Positions 24,073 through 31,360 of a stretch of DNA of 64,000 bases are shown here, one piece after another. The stretch's first letter is position 1. The number at the start of each line of letters is the position of its first letter. The position numbers and the translations under genes were made by a program. Below the pieces are notes generated by a model. That model worked only from the letters and a program-made list of their open reading frames with translations. It was not told the DNA's origin and did not search any database. The DNA is from Corynebacterium hansenii (GTDB lineage: Bacteria; Actinomycetota; Actinomycetes; Mycobacteriales; Mycobacteriaceae): assembly GCF_030408795.1 (NCBI RefSeq), contig NZ_CP047211.1, forward strand, positions 310,001-374,000, in the 5' to 3' direction.

Positions 24073-24918
24073 ATGACACGAATTGCGGTTATCGGCGGAG
24101 GAAAGATCGGCGGCGCCCTCATCGGCGGCCTCATCGACGGCGGAGTGGACCCCAAGTGCATCTACCTGGTGCAGCGGTCGCCCGAGCGTCGCAAGGCGCT
24201 GCGGGACATGTACGGCATCGTCGACGCCGATGACGCCGAGCAGGCCGTGGACGGCGCCGACGTCGTGTTCCTGTGCGTGAAGCCGCACGGCATCGTGCCG
24301 CTGCTGGAGGAGATCTCCGGGGTCATCGACGAGGGCGAGGGCGACACCGTCGTGGCGTCCATGGCCGCGGGCATCACCCTCGACGAGCTGGAGTCCGTCT
24401 GCGCCGTCGGGACGCCCGTCCTGCGCGTCATGCCCAACACCCCGATGCTCGTGGGCCGGGGCGTCAACGCCATCGCCCCGGGCCGCTTCGCCAACGACGA
24501 CCACGTCGATCAGGTCCGCTCGCTGCTGGAGAAGGTCGGCCACGTCGAGGTCGTCGAGGAGAAGCAGATGGACGCCGTCACCGCGGTGTCCGGCTCCGGC
24601 CCCGCGTACTTCTTCCAGTTCGTCGAGGCCATGGTCGACTCGGGCGTGACGCTGGGCCTCAAGCGCGATCAGGCGCAGCGCCTGGCCACCGCCACCGCCC
24701 TGGGCGCCGCGGAGATGATGATGGCGGAGGGCGCCGACCCGGTGAACCTGCGCGCCGACGTCTCCTCGCCCGGCGGCACCACCGCCGCCGCGACGAGCAC
24801 CTTCGAGGAGGAGGGCCTGCGCCGCGCGGTCATCCGCGCCATGCGCGCCTGCCACGACAAGTCCGCGTCGATGGGCCGCCCGGCCGGCAAGTCTTCCGGC
24901 AAATCCTCCGGCAAGTGA
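24073..24918 (+). CDS. proC: Pyrroline-5-carboxylate reductase
   Basis: Catalyses the last step of proline synthesis, NAD(P)H-dependent reduction of pyrroline-5-carboxylate. The 281 residues start with the Rossmann motif IAVIGGGKIGGALIGGL, then VFLCVKPHGIVPLLEEI, RVMPNTPMLVGRGVNAI and the family signature in the C-terminal dimerisation domain: VSGSGPAYFFQFVEAMVDSGV, LRADVSSPGGTTAAATSTFEEEG. The C-terminus has a short Lys/Ser repeat (KSSGKSSGK). The ATG at 24073 opens the Rossmann strand directly. It lies only 17 bp after the previous terminator; CACACT (24059-24064) is a weak candidate -10, 8 nt before the ATG. A terminator follows at 25024. Confidence 0.96.
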   Translation: MTRIAVIGGGKIGGALIGGLIDGGVDPKCIYLVQRSPERRKALRDMYGIVDADDAEQAVDGADVVFLCVKPHGIVPLLEEISGVIDEGEGDTVVASMAAGITLDELESVCAVGTPVLRVMPNTPMLVGRGVNAIAPGRFANDDHVDQVRSLLEKVGHVEVVEEKQMDAVTAVSGSGPAYFFQFVEAMVDSGVTLGLKRDQAQRLATATALGAAEMMMAEGADPVNLRADVSSPGGTTAAATSTFEEEGLRRAVIRAMRACHDKSASMGRPAGKSSGKSSGK

Positions 24919-25023
24919 GCGGACCCGACCCGTCGTCAAGCGGGACCGGGTAGGAGATCTGCGGCCTCGCGCCGCACGCACCGCCCCCGACCGCCCCACC
25001 CCGGCGAAAAACGCCGGACCGAG

Positions 25024-25049
25024 CCCTCCCGCCCCCGCGGGAGGGTTTT
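25024..25049 (+). terminator. proC terminator
   Basis: CCCTCCCGC (25024-25032) pairs with GCGGGAGGG (25037-25045) around CCCC and is followed by four T. Confidence 0.8.
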
Positions 25050-25246
25050 CGCAGTTGAAGGGTGGCGCGGGGCGGTTTCCACCTGCCCGGGTGTTCCGAC
25101 AACAACAGTAACGGTCGCCCCATTCGCGCCCTTGTATCGCATTGGCACCACCGATAACGGTAGGGTTTAAGAAGCAACCGCGTGTTCACAGTCTCTGCAG
25201 GAGGGGAAGCCTGCAGCGCGCGGAGTGCGCTGAAGGGAATGCGATT
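25050..25246 (+). promoter_or_regulatory. 5' region of the small HTH gene with two hairpins
   Basis: After the proC terminator this region is relatively AT-rich, with a candidate -35 TTGGCA (25143-25148) and TAGGGT (25161-25166) further down. Closer to the gene, two small hairpins lie side by side: CTGCAGG/CCTGCAG (25195-25201 with 25210-25216) and CAGCGC/GCGCTG (25214-25219 with 25227-25232). They share bases 25214-25216, so only one can form fully at a time. TGAAGGGAATGCGATT holds the ribosome site. A structured leader is possible. Confidence 0.35.
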
Positions 25247-25438
25247 ATGACGAATGCCGAGAACGGGACGTTTCTGACGGTGGCCGAGGTCGCCGAGATC
25301 ATGCGGGTGTCCAAGATGACCGTGTACCGCCTGGTCCACGCCGGCGAGCTGCCTGCCGTGCGCGTCGGACGCTCCTTCCGCGTCCACGAGAGCGCGGTGA
25401 AGACGTACCTCGACTCGTCCTTCTACGACGCCGGGTAG
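25247..25438 (+). CDS. Small helix-turn-helix DNA-binding protein (excisionase/BldC-like)
   Basis: A 63-residue protein made almost entirely of a MerR-type winged HTH: FLTVAEVAEIMRVSKMTVYRLVHAGELPAVRVGRSFRVHESAV (landmarks at residues 10-52). It has the order HTH, then the wing with GRSFRV, as in the excisionase/BldC family. It is the counterpart of Rv0500A, next to proC and the bS22 gene. It is not a phage excisionase here: no integrase or attachment site is near. It probably binds DNA as a dimer; target genes are unknown. The ATG at 25247 has GAAGGGAA at good spacing. Confidence 0.88.
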   Translation: MTNAENGTFLTVAEVAEIMRVSKMTVYRLVHAGELPAVRVGRSFRVHESAVKTYLDSSFYDAG

Positions 25439-25492
25439 GCCATCCGACGGGTCGTCCGCCGCGTTTCGCGCAGGGTGGCGGGTGAGGGGCGT

Positions 25493-25523
25493 TTGACCCC
25501 GGCACCCGGCTCCCCGCTATGAT
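25493..25523 (+). promoter_or_regulatory. Promoter of the bS22 gene
   Basis: TTGACC (25493-25498) and TATGAT (25518-25523) are separated by 19 bp, both close to consensus. Transcription would begin near 25530, leaving a leader of about 115 nt before the 33-codon gene. Confidence 0.55.
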
Positions 25524-25645
25524 TGACCCGATTGGCGCCCGATGCGCCCCATGATTCGCCCCCGCACCCCGCGGAGGTAGCGCCCGGGGCATTGCGTCGG
25601 ACGCGATAACCAGCACAGAAGTCAACGAATAGCGAGGTCGAGCCG

Positions 25646-25747
25646 ATGGGTTCCGTCATCAAGAAGCGCCGCAAGCGCATGTCGAAGAAGAAGCACCGCA
25701 AGATGCTCCGACGCACCCGAGTCCAGCGCCGGAAGCTCGGCAAGTAG
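25646..25747 (+). CDS. Small ribosomal protein bS22 (AURKAIP1/COX24 domain)
   Basis: A 33-codon gene, [20 protein letters not shown] followed by [13 protein letters not shown]. It is extremely basic (about 20 Lys/Arg). The [17 protein letters not shown] core is the COX24/AURKAIP1 motif, and this actinobacterial peptide was found as protein bS22 of the mycobacterial 30S subunit near the decoding region. It is the counterpart of Rv0500B and is too short for many gene finders. CGAGGTCGAGCCG provides a weak ribosome site before ATG 25646. A consensus promoter lies about 120 bp upstream and a terminator immediately downstream, so it is its own unit. Confidence 0.9.
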   Translation: MGSVIKKRRKRMSKKKHRKMLRRTRVQRRKLGK

Positions 25748-25782
25748 GTCCCGCGGCGGGTTTCCCGCCCCGAGGGCCCGCG

Positions 25783-25815
25783 ACGCCCGCCCCACCACGC
25801 GTGGGGCGGGCGTTT
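25783..25815 (+). terminator. Terminator after the bS22 gene
   Basis: ACGCCCGCCCCAC (25783-25795) pairs perfectly with GTGGGGCGGGCGT (25801-25813) around CACGC, followed by two further T. Confidence 0.7.
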
Positions 25816-25839
25816 CGGCGTTCCGGGGAGGGCTCCCGG

Positions 25840-25852
25840 TATCGTCGGGGGC
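25840..25852 (+). promoter_or_regulatory. Leaderless-type promoter of the acyltransferase gene
   Basis: TATCGT (25840-25845) is followed by CGGGGGC and ATG 25853, a 7-nt spacing that puts transcription start on the ATG. Confidence 0.5.
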
Positions 25853-26908
25853 ATGATTCCGGAACCGGACCTCGAGTTCGTCGAGGACACGTGGTTCCCC
25901 GCCCTGACCCCGCTGCACGACCATTGGTTCCGCGTGGAATTGCACGGCGGGGAGCGCATCCCCGCCGACGGCCCCACGATGATCGTGGCCAACCATTCGG
26001 GCAACCTGCCCGTCGACGCGCTGATGGCCCAGCTGTCGCTGCACCGCGCGTCGGGGCGGCTGATGCGACTGTTGGCCGGTGACGTGGCGTTTTCCCTGCC
26101 CATCGTGTCCGAGCTGGCCACGATGGTGGGCGCGGTGCGCGCCAGCCGCGACGCCGCCGGCGACCTGCTGCGCGCCGGAGAGATGGTCGGCGTGTTCCCC
26201 GAGGGCTACCGCGGCCTGGGCAAGCCGTACACCGAGCGGTACCAGCTGCAGGCGTTCGGCCGCGGCGGATTCGCGGCGACGGCGCTGCGCCACGGGGCGA
26301 CGATCGTGCCCGTGGCCATCACCGGCGCGGAGGAGATCTACCCGCAGCTGGGCGCGGTGTTCCGCGGGTCGGCGCTGCTGGGCGCCGAGGGCATGAAGAC
26401 GTCCAACATCGGCCGCGCCGAGGGCGCCGCGCCCGTGGACGAGGCCCTGGAGTCCCTGGTCCTGGGCGTGGCCGACGTGCTCGCGGAGGGCGCGTCGACG
26501 CCGCTGAAGGACCTGCCGGCCTGGCTGGTCGGCGCGGAGGGCGCCGCCGAACGGAAGGTGTTGCTGGAGCTGGTGCGCGACGTGGTGCTGTCCGTCGCCC
26601 GCGGCCTGGGCATCCCCTACATCCCGACGACGCCGTTCTTCCCGTGGCTCGGCGTGGCGGGCGCGGTGCCGTTGCCGTCGAAGTGGCGGATCGACGTCCT
26701 CGACCCCATCGATCCCCGCGACTGGGCCGAGGGCTACCGCGGCGGGTTCATGGAGGACCCCGCGCCGGGGGCCGGCGGCGGCGTGCCCGGCCCCGTTGCG
26801 CTTCACGACGACCCGGTGTCGGTGCTGGGGCTGTCCGGCGAGGTCAAGGGGCGCATCCAGTCCACGCTGCTGAAGAACCTGCGGGACCGCAGGAGCGCCT
26901 TTTACTGA
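25853..26908 (+). CDS. PlsC-like lysophospholipid/glycerolipid acyltransferase
   Basis: A 351-residue protein of the lysophospholipid acyltransferase (LPLAT) family. The acyltransferase signature is seen as MIVANHSGNLPVDALM (motif I with His and Asp, ~residues 42-57), VGVFPEGYRGLGKPYTERY (motif III with the Glu, ~121-139) and TIVPVAITGAEEIYP (motif IV). It has no obvious N-terminal membrane helix; a hydrophobic stretch near residue 250 may contact the membrane. It corresponds to Rv0502 by position and size. Substrate unknown; it would acylate a glycerolipid or glycolipid at the inner membrane. It converges on the HAD phosphatase gene with a 78-bp gap. Confidence 0.85.
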   Translation: MIPEPDLEFVEDTWFPALTPLHDHWFRVELHGGERIPADGPTMIVANHSGNLPVDALMAQLSLHRASGRLMRLLAGDVAFSLPIVSELATMVGAVRASRDAAGDLLRAGEMVGVFPEGYRGLGKPYTERYQLQAFGRGGFAATALRHGATIVPVAITGAEEIYPQLGAVFRGSALLGAEGMKTSNIGRAEGAAPVDEALESLVLGVADVLAEGASTPLKDLPAWLVGAEGAAERKVLLELVRDVVLSVARGLGIPYIPTTPFFPWLGVAGAVPLPSKWRIDVLDPIDPRDWAEGYRGGFMEDPAPGAGGGVPGPVALHDDPVSVLGLSGEVKGRIQSTLLKNLRDRRSAFY

Positions 26909-26986
26909 GGGGGCGGGCGCGGACTGCCGCTGATCCGGGCGCCGGCCGATTGCCGTGCCGCCGCCCGCCTACCGAGTGGCCGTCGC

Positions 26987-28057
26987 CTACCGGCCGCGCG
27001 ACCGCAGACCGTTCCAGGCCAGGTACCCGCCGGCCGCCGTCGCGCCGACGCCGGAGGCGAGCCCACCCCACCGGGCGGCGGTGAACATGGTGTGGCGCAG
27101 CTTCCGGTAATCGCGGATCGACCAGCCGCGCTCCTCCGCGATGCGGCGCAGCCGCCGGTCGGGGTTGACGGCGACGGCCGACCCCACCATCGACAACATG
27201 GGCACGTCGTTGGCGGAGTCCGAGTATGCGGTACAGCGGGACAGGTCGAGGCCCGAGGACGCGGACAGCGCCGCGACGGCGTGTTTCTTGCCCGGGCCGT
27301 GGAGGATGTCGCCGACCAGGCGGCCGGTGAACGCGCCGCCCTCGACCTCGGCGACGGTGCCCAGGGCGCCGGTGAGCCCCAGCCGCTTCGCGATGACCTG
27401 CGCCAGCTGCACCGGCGCGGCGGTCACCAGCCAGACCTCCTGACCCGCCTGCAGGTGCAGGTTCGCCAGCTCGCGGGTGCCCGCGTAGACGCGGTCGCCG
27501 ATGATCTCGTCGAAGATCTCCTCGGCCATGGCCACGGTCTCGTCGACGTCGTGGCCCTTGATGAAGGCCAGCGCCTGCTCGCGCGTGTCCGCGATGTCGA
27601 CGGCGTCCTCGGAACCGGACACCCGGAACTTGATCTGCTTCCACAGCATCCCGGCCAGTTCGCGGTAGTCGAAGAAGCCGCGGCGGGCCAGGCCCGCGCC
27701 GAAAAGGAAGATCGACGCACCCTGGACCAGCGTGTTGTCGACGTCGAAGAAGGCCGCGGCGCCATTGTCCTGGGGGATGTCCGGATGCGGGTCCGAGAGC
27801 CGTTCCCGCCCGCCCGCGGATTCCGCGGCGCCGTGGACGGATCGGTAGCCGACCAGCAGTTCGTCGGAGCCGATGCCGTAGACCTCGCTCATCGCGGTCA
27901 GCGCCGCGGCCTCGCCGGCGGCCCGCTGCGATTCCGGGTCGAGGGGTTGCAGCGCCACGGTTTCGAGGAAGTGGCGCACGTTGCCGTGTGACGGCAGCAG
28001 TTCCGACAGGATGTCGCCCGGGAGCAGGGACGGCAGGTCGGATCCTGGACTTGGCAC
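26987..28057 (-). CDS. HAD-IB family phosphatase (SerB1-like)
   Basis: A 356-residue HAD-superfamily hydrolase. Motif I is [15 protein letters not shown] with nucleophile Asp105 and Asp107, motif II is [11 protein letters not shown], motif III holds the Lys in GPGKKHAV, and motif IV is [12 protein letters not shown]. All four are intact. A helical cap (residues ~115-200) follows motif I. The first ~95 residues are an extra helical domain not found in simple SerB enzymes, and the C-terminus has one hydrophobic patch. It is the counterpart of Rv0505c, annotated serB1; true phosphoserine phosphatase activity is not assured, and lipid phosphatase roles are known in the class. GTG start with AGGAA upstream. 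Confidence 0.85.
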   Translation of the reverse strand: MPSPGSDLPSLLPGDILSELLPSHGNVRHFLETVALQPLDPESQRAAGEAAALTAMSEVYGIGSDELLVGYRSVHGAAESAGGRERLSDPHPDIPQDNGAAAFFDVDNTLVQGASIFLFGAGLARRGFFDYRELAGMLWKQIKFRVSGSEDAVDIADTREQALAFIKGHDVDETVAMAEEIFDEIIGDRVYAGTRELANLHLQAGQEVWLVTAAPVQLAQVIAKRLGLTGALGTVAEVEGGAFTGRLVGDILHGPGKKHAVAALSASSGLDLSRCTAYSDSANDVPMLSMVGSAVAVNPDRRLRRIAEERGWSIRDYRKLRHTMFTAARWGGLASGVGATAAGGYLAWNGLRSRGR

Positions 28058-28244
28058 TGGGGGTTCCTAAACTTTTGCGGGGTGGCCGCGATTGTTGCGG
28101 GTTTGGCCGCCGGTGGGCGGCCCACGGGCCGGACGCCGGTGGGGTTCATCGTATGCTTCCACCGATCACTCCGCCGGGGAGGCCCCGGCGGCGGGCGGCG
28201 GGGCCCGGCCGGCCGCCCGCGCACGCAACGAAAGGGGCGCCGAC

Positions 28245-28481
28245 ATGTCCGTCGTCACTCTCATGACCCGCGCCACCTGTGGCTCCTGCGCCCGGGTCGA
28301 AGCCCAGATCCGCCCGATCGCCGAACGCTTCGGCGCGGAGGTGGAGATCGTCGACGTCGATGCCGGCGACGGGGCCGATGCCGTCGAGTTCGGCGACCGC
28401 GTGCCGGTGGTGCTCGTCGACGGCGAGGAAATCGCCTGCTGGGAGATCGACGACGAGGATCTGATCGACGCGCTGCGGTGA
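28245..28481 (+). CDS. Glutaredoxin-like thioredoxin-fold protein
   Basis: A 78-residue protein with a redox motif TCGSC near the N-terminus (LMTRATCGSCARVEAQIRP), the cis-Pro in RVPVVLVDGEEIACWEID and the short thioredoxin fold of the glutaredoxin-like DUF836 type. It is the counterpart of Rv0508, immediately upstream of hemA in mycobacteria too. It probably acts as a cytoplasmic thiol oxidoreductase, perhaps with mycothiol (inference). ATG 28245 lies after AAAGGGGCG. A candidate -10 TATGCT is at 28152-28157. Confidence 0.88.
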   Translation: MSVVTLMTRATCGSCARVEAQIRPIAERFGAEVEIVDVDAGDGADAVEFGDRVPVVLVDGEEIACWEIDDEDLIDALR

Positions 28482-28859
28482 AACTCCCGCGATGGGGGTG
28501 GGGGCATCGGGGCCCGTGCCCCCGAAACGGCGGTGAATAGGAATCGCGCATCGGGCCCATCGGGGCGCGATGGGGGATGGGCGCGTTTGTGGAATATCCC
28601 CGCCACGGTCTACCGTTGGTGAAAATGAGCCCACGGCATGGGCGGGCGCACAACGCCTGTCATGAGCCTAGGGCACGGTGGATCTGGCATCCGCACCGGG
28701 GTCGGCGCTTGGCGCCGTCGCCCCGGTTCGCGCCGTTTTCACCTCGATCCAGATCCGCGAAGCGAAGGCGCCGAACCCCGTGTGCGCCACGCGGAAGTCG
28801 AGATCCGGCCGCCGATGCGGACGCCGGATGGAGGAGGAACGGATAGCGGTGGTTATGCC
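28482..28859 (+). promoter_or_regulatory. hemA promoter and long leader
   Basis: A candidate promoter has TTGTGG (28587-28592) and TACCGT (28611-28616) with 18 bp between, so the hemA leader would be about 237 nt. Near its end, GGAGGAGGAAC (28830-28840) is a strong ribosome site too far (about 20 nt) from the hemA GTG 28860, but well placed for a tiny in-leader frame, GTG 28849 or ATG 28828, ending at TGA 28861-28863. That stop overlaps the hemA start, so hemA translation may be coupled to a leader peptide. No known riboswitch was recognised. Confidence 0.35.
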
Positions 28860-30275
28860 GTGAGTGTGCTGCTCGTGGGAATGTCGCACCGATCCGCGCC
28901 GGTGTCGTTGCTGGAGCGGGTGTCCGTGGCCGACGCGGACCAGCCCAAGACGCTCGCCCGCCTTCTCTCGGAGGACGCGGTGTCCGAGGCCATGCTGGTC
29001 TCCACCTGCAACCGGGTCGAGTACTACGTCGCGGCCCGGGGATTCCACGCCGGCCTGTCGGCCGTCGTGCGCGAGATCGTGGACCGCTCCGGGGTCGACG
29101 TCGACGACCTGACGCCGCACCTGTACGTCCGCTACGCCGAGGGCGCCGCGGAGCACATGCTGTCGGTGGCCTCCGGGCTGGATTCGATGGTGCTCGGCGA
29201 GCAGCAGATCATCGGCCAGCTCCGCGCCGCCTACCAGGACGCCGACGAATGCGGCGCGGTGGGCCGCACCCTCCACGACCTCGCGCAGCGCGCGCTGCAC
29301 ACCGGCAAGCGCGTGCATTCGGAGACCGGCATCGACGAAGCCGGCGCCTCCATGGTCTCCGTCGCGGTCGACGAGGCCATCCGCGCCATCAACCCCGACT
29401 ACCAGCCCGGCGACGCCGACGGGCTGGCCGGCCGCCACGCGCTGATCCTCGGCGCGGGAGCCATGAGCTCCCTGGCCGCCACGCACCTGGGCCGGGCGGG
29501 CGTCTCGCACATCACCGTCGCCAACCGCACGGTCGACCGCGCCGAGACCCTCGCCGACCATTCCATCGAGGCCGGCATCCCGGCCCGCGGCATCCCCCTC
29601 GAGGACTACCGCGACGTGCTGTCCGACGTCGACATCCTGGTCACCGCCACCGGCGCCATGAGCCCCGTGGTCCTCGCCGACGACGTGCGCGACGTCGGCC
29701 CGCTGGCCATCGCCGACCTGTCCATGCCGCGCGACGTCGAGGAGGGCGTCGGCGAGCTGCAGGGCATCGCGCTGTTCGACATCGAGCACCTGCAGATGAC
29801 CTCCACCCGCGAGCTGGGCCGCGACGACGAGGACGCCGCCCGCGCCATCGTCGACGAGGAACTGGAGGGCTACCTGCAGGCGCAGCGCGCCCTCGAGGTC
29901 GCGCCGACGGTGAAGGCCCTGCGCGAGAAGGCCGCCGAGGTCGTCTCCGCCGAACTGCTGCGCCTGGAGGCCAAGACCCCGGGACTGTCCGACCGCGAGC
30001 GCCAGGAGGTCGGACGGACCGTGCGCCGGGTCGTCGACAAGCTGCTGCACGTGCCGACGATCCAGGTGAAGAAGCTGTCCGGCGAACCCGGCGGCACGTC
30101 CTACGCCCAGGCCCTGCAGCGCCTGTTCGACCTTCCGCTGTCCACGCCCCAGGCGCTGTACGCGGACACCGACATCCCCGCCGACCTGATGGTCGGCAAC
30201 CGCATGGGCCGCATGGGCGGCACCGCGGACATCGACGGCATCATGCGACCCGGAACCGGAGGAAACCGTGGCTGA
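28860..30275 (+). CDS. hemA: Glutamyl-tRNA reductase HemA
   Basis: Reduces glutamyl-tRNA to glutamate-1-semialdehyde, the first step of C5-route heme synthesis. The 471 residues have the N-terminal VGMSHRSAPVSLLERVSV, catalytic Cys50 in MLVSTCNRVEYY, VASGLDSMVLGEQQIIGQLRAAY, the NADPH-binding LILGAGAMSSLAATHL (~200-215) and the C-terminal dimerisation helices. The start GTG 28860 matches the usual beginning (SVLLVGMSHRS). GTG 28866 or an upstream ATG 28815 are in frame; a strong ribosome site at 28830 would suit neither. hemC overlaps by 8 bp. Feedback control by heme acts on this enzyme in many bacteria. Confidence 0.95.
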   Translation: MSVLLVGMSHRSAPVSLLERVSVADADQPKTLARLLSEDAVSEAMLVSTCNRVEYYVAARGFHAGLSAVVREIVDRSGVDVDDLTPHLYVRYAEGAAEHMLSVASGLDSMVLGEQQIIGQLRAAYQDADECGAVGRTLHDLAQRALHTGKRVHSETGIDEAGASMVSVAVDEAIRAINPDYQPGDADGLAGRHALILGAGAMSSLAATHLGRAGVSHITVANRTVDRAETLADHSIEAGIPARGIPLEDYRDVLSDVDILVTATGAMSPVVLADDVRDVGPLAIADLSMPRDVEEGVGELQGIALFDIEHLQMTSTRELGRDDEDAARAIVDEELEGYLQAQRALEVAPTVKALREKAAEVVSAELLRLEAKTPGLSDRERQEVGRTVRRVVDKLLHVPTIQVKKLSGEPGGTSYAQALQRLFDLPLSTPQALYADTDIPADLMVGNRMGRMGGTADIDGIMRPGTGGNRG

Positions 30276-31251
30276 CAACGACATCCAGGGCACCGACACC
30301 CAGGGCGCCGATTCGACCGACGGCGTGGCCGGGGACGACCGGCCCGTCATCCGCATCGGCACCCGCGGTTCCGAGCTAGCCACCACGCAGGCCGGCCACG
30401 TGCGCGACGCGCTGATCCGCATGGGCCACGACGCCGAGCTGGTGATCGTGAAGACCGAGGGCGACGCCAACCGGCACGACCCGGTGGAGAAGATCGGCAT
30501 CGGCGTGTTCACCCAGGCCCTGCGCCACGCGCTGCGCGAGGACGTCTGCGACATCGCCGTGCACTCCTTCAAGGACCTGCCGACCGCGCCGGAGGAGGAC
30601 CTGATCATCGCCGCCGTGCCGGAGCGAGTCGACCCGCGCGAGGTGCTCGTCTCCCGCGGCAACGTGCCGCTGGCCGAGCTGCCGGAGGGCGCCAAGGTGG
30701 GCACCTCCGCGCCGCGCCGCGTCTCCCAGCTGCGCTCCGTGCGGCCCGACCTGGACATCCGACCGCTGCGCGGCAACATCGAGACCCGCATGGGCCGCGT
30801 CGACGACGACCTCGACGCGGTGGTGCTGGCCCGCGCCGGCCTGGACCGCACCGGCCGGCTCGACCGCGCCGCCGAGTCGCTCGACGTCGACGTGCTCATG
30901 CCCGCGCCCGCCCAGGGAGCCCTGGCCGTCGAATGCCGCGCCGCGGACAAGCGCCTGGCGCTGATCCTCGGCCGCCTGGACGACGCCGAGTCGCACGCCC
31001 GCGCCCGCGCCGAGCGGATGATCCTGTCCGAGCTGCAGGCCGGCTGCACCGCCCCCGTCGCCGCGCACGCGGTGATCACCGAGGACGGGCAGCTGGAGCT
31101 GACCGCCGGCGTATTCGCCCTCGACGGCTCCCGCCGGCTGATCGAATCCGGCGTCGGCGCCCCGGAGGACGCCGAGGAGATCGGCCGCTCCGTCGCCGCG
31201 CACCTGCTGGAGCAGGGGGCCCACGACGTCATGGGGGACACCCTGCGTTGA
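30268..31251 (+). CDS. hemC: Hydroxymethylbilane synthase (porphobilinogen deaminase)
   Basis: Joins four porphobilinogen units into hydroxymethylbilane. The 327 residues include RIGTRGSELATTQAGHV, KTEGDANRHDPVEKIGIGVFTQ, DIAVHSFKDLPT, GTSAPRRVSQL, LRGNIETRM and the dipyrromethane cofactor Cys260 in LQAGCTAPVA, all as expected. The N-terminus has an extra ~22 residues of Asp/Thr/Gly-rich sequence. GTG 30268 is preceded by CGGAGGAAACC, a very strong ribosome site, inside the end of hemA, so the two are coupled. Confidence 0.96.
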   Translation: MADNDIQGTDTQGADSTDGVAGDDRPVIRIGTRGSELATTQAGHVRDALIRMGHDAELVIVKTEGDANRHDPVEKIGIGVFTQALRHALREDVCDIAVHSFKDLPTAPEEDLIIAAVPERVDPREVLVSRGNVPLAELPEGAKVGTSAPRRVSQLRSVRPDLDIRPLRGNIETRMGRVDDDLDAVVLARAGLDRTGRLDRAAESLDVDVLMPAPAQGALAVECRAADKRLALILGRLDDAESHARARAERMILSELQAGCTAPVAAHAVITEDGQLELTAGVFALDGSRRLIESGVGAPEDAEEIGRSVAAHLLEQGAHDVMGDTLR

Positions 31252-31360
31252 CCCCCGGGGCGCCGGGCGCGAACCCGCGCCGCCCCGCGGGCCCGGCCCG
31301 CCCCACCCGAACCCGCACAACCCGCCACGAACAACCGAGAAGAAAAGCAACGCCACCACG

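Noticed and set aside
25247..25438. Phage excisionase
   Set aside because: The HTH resembles excisionases, but no integrase, attachment site or other phage gene is present, and the gene sits in a conserved chromosomal order.
28678..28863. 61-codon gene upstream of hemA
   Set aside because: Composition is Arg/Ser/Ala rich without a motif and the start lacks a ribosome site. Only the last few codons, behind GGAGGAGG, are kept as a possible leader mini-frame.
28668..31334. Minus-strand open frame of 888 codons across hemA and hemC
   Set aside because: It is antisense to two certain genes, has low-complexity Arg/Ala/Val/Gly composition and no family motif. Long antisense frames are expected at this GC content.
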